Positions 62,844-64,000 of a stretch of DNA of 64,000 nucleotides are shown piece after piece. The stretch is from Synechococcus sp. MVIR-18-1 (lineage in GTDB: Bacteria; Cyanobacteriota; Cyanobacteriia; PCC-6307; Cyanobiaceae). The DNA lies in contig NZ_CP047942.1 of assembly GCF_014279835.1 (NCBI RefSeq), positions 930,001-994,000 on the forward strand, in the 5' to 3' direction. Within the stretch, counting starts at the first letter, position 1. Every line of letters begins with the position of its first letter. The translations under genes were made by a program, and so were the position numbers. The notes below the pieces were generated by a model. The model saw nothing but the letters and a program-made list of their open reading frames with translations, was not told the origin of the DNA and searched no databases.

Positions 62844-63143
62844 ATGGCACGTTTCATGATCCAGTGGTGCGCTCCCGATCCCACCAGCGATGACTACACC
62901 AAGGCGATTGTGGATTACATCAAGGGCGGCAAGCCAATGGATGAATTTGCCGGTTTTAAGTTGCTGGCGCGTCAGATCCATCCCCAAACCGGAGGAGGTG
63001 TGCTCCTAGTGGAAGCCGACAACCTTGCAGCAGTGCAGAAGCACACCTATCCCTGGACCAAAGGGCTCGGCGTCACGGCGACGATCACGCCTGGTCTCAG
63101 CGATGAGGAGTTTGTCGAGCTTGAGGAAAGAATGACCAGCTGA
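62844..63143 (+). CDS. DUF3303 family protein
   Basis: This 99-residue protein starts ARFMIQWCAPDPTSDDY and has GGKPMDEFAGFKLLARQIHP and GGGVLLVEADNLAAVQKH, matching the DUF3303 ferredoxin-like fold. Its role is unknown. It faces the second ABM-type gene, and the pair might act on related small molecules, but this is inference. Confidence 0.85.
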   Translation: MARFMIQWCAPDPTSDDYTKAIVDYIKGGKPMDEFAGFKLLARQIHPQTGGGVLLVEADNLAAVQKHTYPWTKGLGVTATITPGLSDEEFVELEERMTS

Positions 63144-63224
63144 CAACCACACCGCGTTGGTGCAAGCAATCGACGCCCCGAATCTCGTCCCGGATTCAGT
63201 GATAGTGGAATTGATCTTGATTTT

Positions 63225-63614
63225 TTAAACCCTGCTGTAACCAAGCATGGTGGGGTAGATCTTCAGTGGAAGGCCGAAGGACTCCATCAGCTTTTTGCAC
63301 TCATCACCAACAGTGCCGTAAACCTCGATGCTGAACCCATCTCCTAATTCAGCATGTTTCTGCAAGTACTCCTGGACTGGAGGGTTGGACACGTGAGCGG
63401 CAAATGCTTGGTCATTTGCGTAGACCTCTGACCAAACAAATGCCTGTGGGTCTTCCGGATCCTGATCAAAGGTGTGATGCATCATTCCAGGCTCGGAAGC
63501 TTGAACAGCAGCGTCAGTCACACGGGCCAGCTCCAGATACCTGTCCACGCATCCCGGCTTCACATGGATCCGGGCCAACAGCATGAAGGGAGTGGTTTGA
63601 TCGAACGTCGCCAT
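63225..63614 (-). CDS. ABM-type monooxygenase-like protein, copy 2
   Basis: Its 129 residues align without gaps to the copy at 53231-53620. By eye 111 positions match, and the DNA is also clearly similar over the gene. Differences cluster at the N terminus (residues 6-45) and near the C terminus (KIYPTMLGYSRV here, KIHESKLGYSRV there), with long identical stretches such as VSNPPVQEYLQKHAELGDGF. The two copies are in the same orientation 10 kb apart. Confidence 0.88.
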   Translation of the reverse strand: MATFDQTTPFMLLARIHVKPGCVDRYLELARVTDAAVQASEPGMMHHTFDQDPEDPQAFVWSEVYANDQAFAAHVSNPPVQEYLQKHAELGDGFSIEVYGTVGDECKKLMESFGLPLKIYPTMLGYSRV

Positions 63615-63924
63615 TTTGAACCTTGGATTTTGGCAATCATCACAAGGCGCCCCGACGTTTCTGTTCTTTATGTAGCCAAACAGCCCGCCCTGTCAAAAAG
63701 GAAGGCTTAGGGCTCAGCGCTGAAAAATATTGTCTGGAATAGATGCAGTATCAAAATTCTCAGGCTTTGCCTCGCTCAGTAGAAGGAGACCACGCAGCTA
63801 CATCCCTCAATGACCGCAGCGGATGATTCCTGCCTCTAGATCAAGCATGGATTTCATGCCATTGAGGTGATGTCGTTTGGTTTTGGTAGGACAGTGACAC
63901 TGCCGCTCCTCCTTCTTTTTCGAG
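63615..63924. other. Gap with no gene
   Basis: About 310 bases without a supported reading frame. It contains the presumed promoter region of the ABM-type gene copy 2 and nothing else recognised. Confidence 0.35.
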
Positions 63925-63953
63925 CAATAAAAAAGCCGCCCTGGGGAGGCGGC
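63925..63953 (-). terminator. Intrinsic terminator for a minus-strand gene beyond the window
   Basis: GCCGCC at 63935-63940 pairs with GGCGGC at 63948-63953, seven-base loop; minus-strand reading ends in TTTTTTATTGC. Any gene it ends must lie right of position 63954; only about 47 bases of that area are visible. Confidence 0.75.
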
Positions 63954-64000
63954 AACTGAGCCCGTCAATGCAGACGTCTCGGGCATCGGGGTGACAGGAT

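Noticed and set aside
1-64000. CRISPR array, rRNA or tRNA genes, complete insertion sequence
   Set aside because: No regularly spaced direct repeats, no rRNA signature and no tRNA cloverleaf was recognised by reading; no transposase motif (DDE or HUH) was seen.

Overview
The window looks like the chromosome of a marine picocyanobacterium, most likely a Synechococcus of the moderate-GC marine group. The evidence is a plant-type 8-vinyl (proto)chlorophyllide reductase, a PsbP-like lipoprotein, cyanobacterial ClpC, a group 2 sigma factor without region 1.1, an RRM/glycine-rich RNA-binding protein and a complete recBCD set. No tRNA, rRNA or CRISPR array was recognised. Strain identity cannot be fixed from sequence reading alone.

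Layout. (1) 1-1.55 kb is the edge of an accessory element: a decayed tyrosine integrase on the minus strand with a small Cys-containing ORF overlapping its stop codon. (2) 1.56-29.3 kb is dense housekeeping: prs, an LCP protein, dvr, malQ, a RodZ-like protein, an RsuA/RluB pseudouridine synthase, a sigma factor, an ABC1/UbiB kinase, a PLP decarboxylase with cdsA, a minus-strand run from clpC through a GldA-like dehydrogenase and a hydrolase to a DUF2993 protein, rimI, a plus-strand run lysA-cdaA-uppS-bioB-trhO-GST/DUF952-GNAT, then recR-lipA and psbP. Many junctions in these runs are start/stop overlaps, often with GTG or TTG starts, which suggests translational coupling. (3) 29.3-40 kb is an envelope/export block: an HlyD-type adaptor, a 56-residue membrane protein, a TolC-type channel, two tandem half-size FUSC pumps, a second LCP protein, a CPA2 antiporter with a USP tail and an ABC exporter. 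(4) 40-53 kb holds the RRM protein, a DEAD-box helicase and a phosphatase-recC-recB-recD-cupin operon.

(5) 53.2-63.6 kb is an accessory, AT-richer, gene-poor stretch bounded by two direct-oriented copies of an ABM-type monooxygenase-like gene (about 86% identical proteins by eye). It holds a BASS-type transporter, many small orphan proteins, a tandem pair of 169-residue paralogs, a decayed gene, a short dispersed repeat with a terminator-like core, a 35-residue DUF4278 protein, clustered hairpins, and a candidate small RNA carrying the exact Yfr1 core ACTCCTCACAC between a 5' hairpin and an intrinsic terminator.

The two most interesting items are the Yfr1-like RNA outside the usual guaB-trxA location, and the HlyD / small membrane protein / split FUSC / TolC cluster, which resembles a rearranged Aae-type efflux system.
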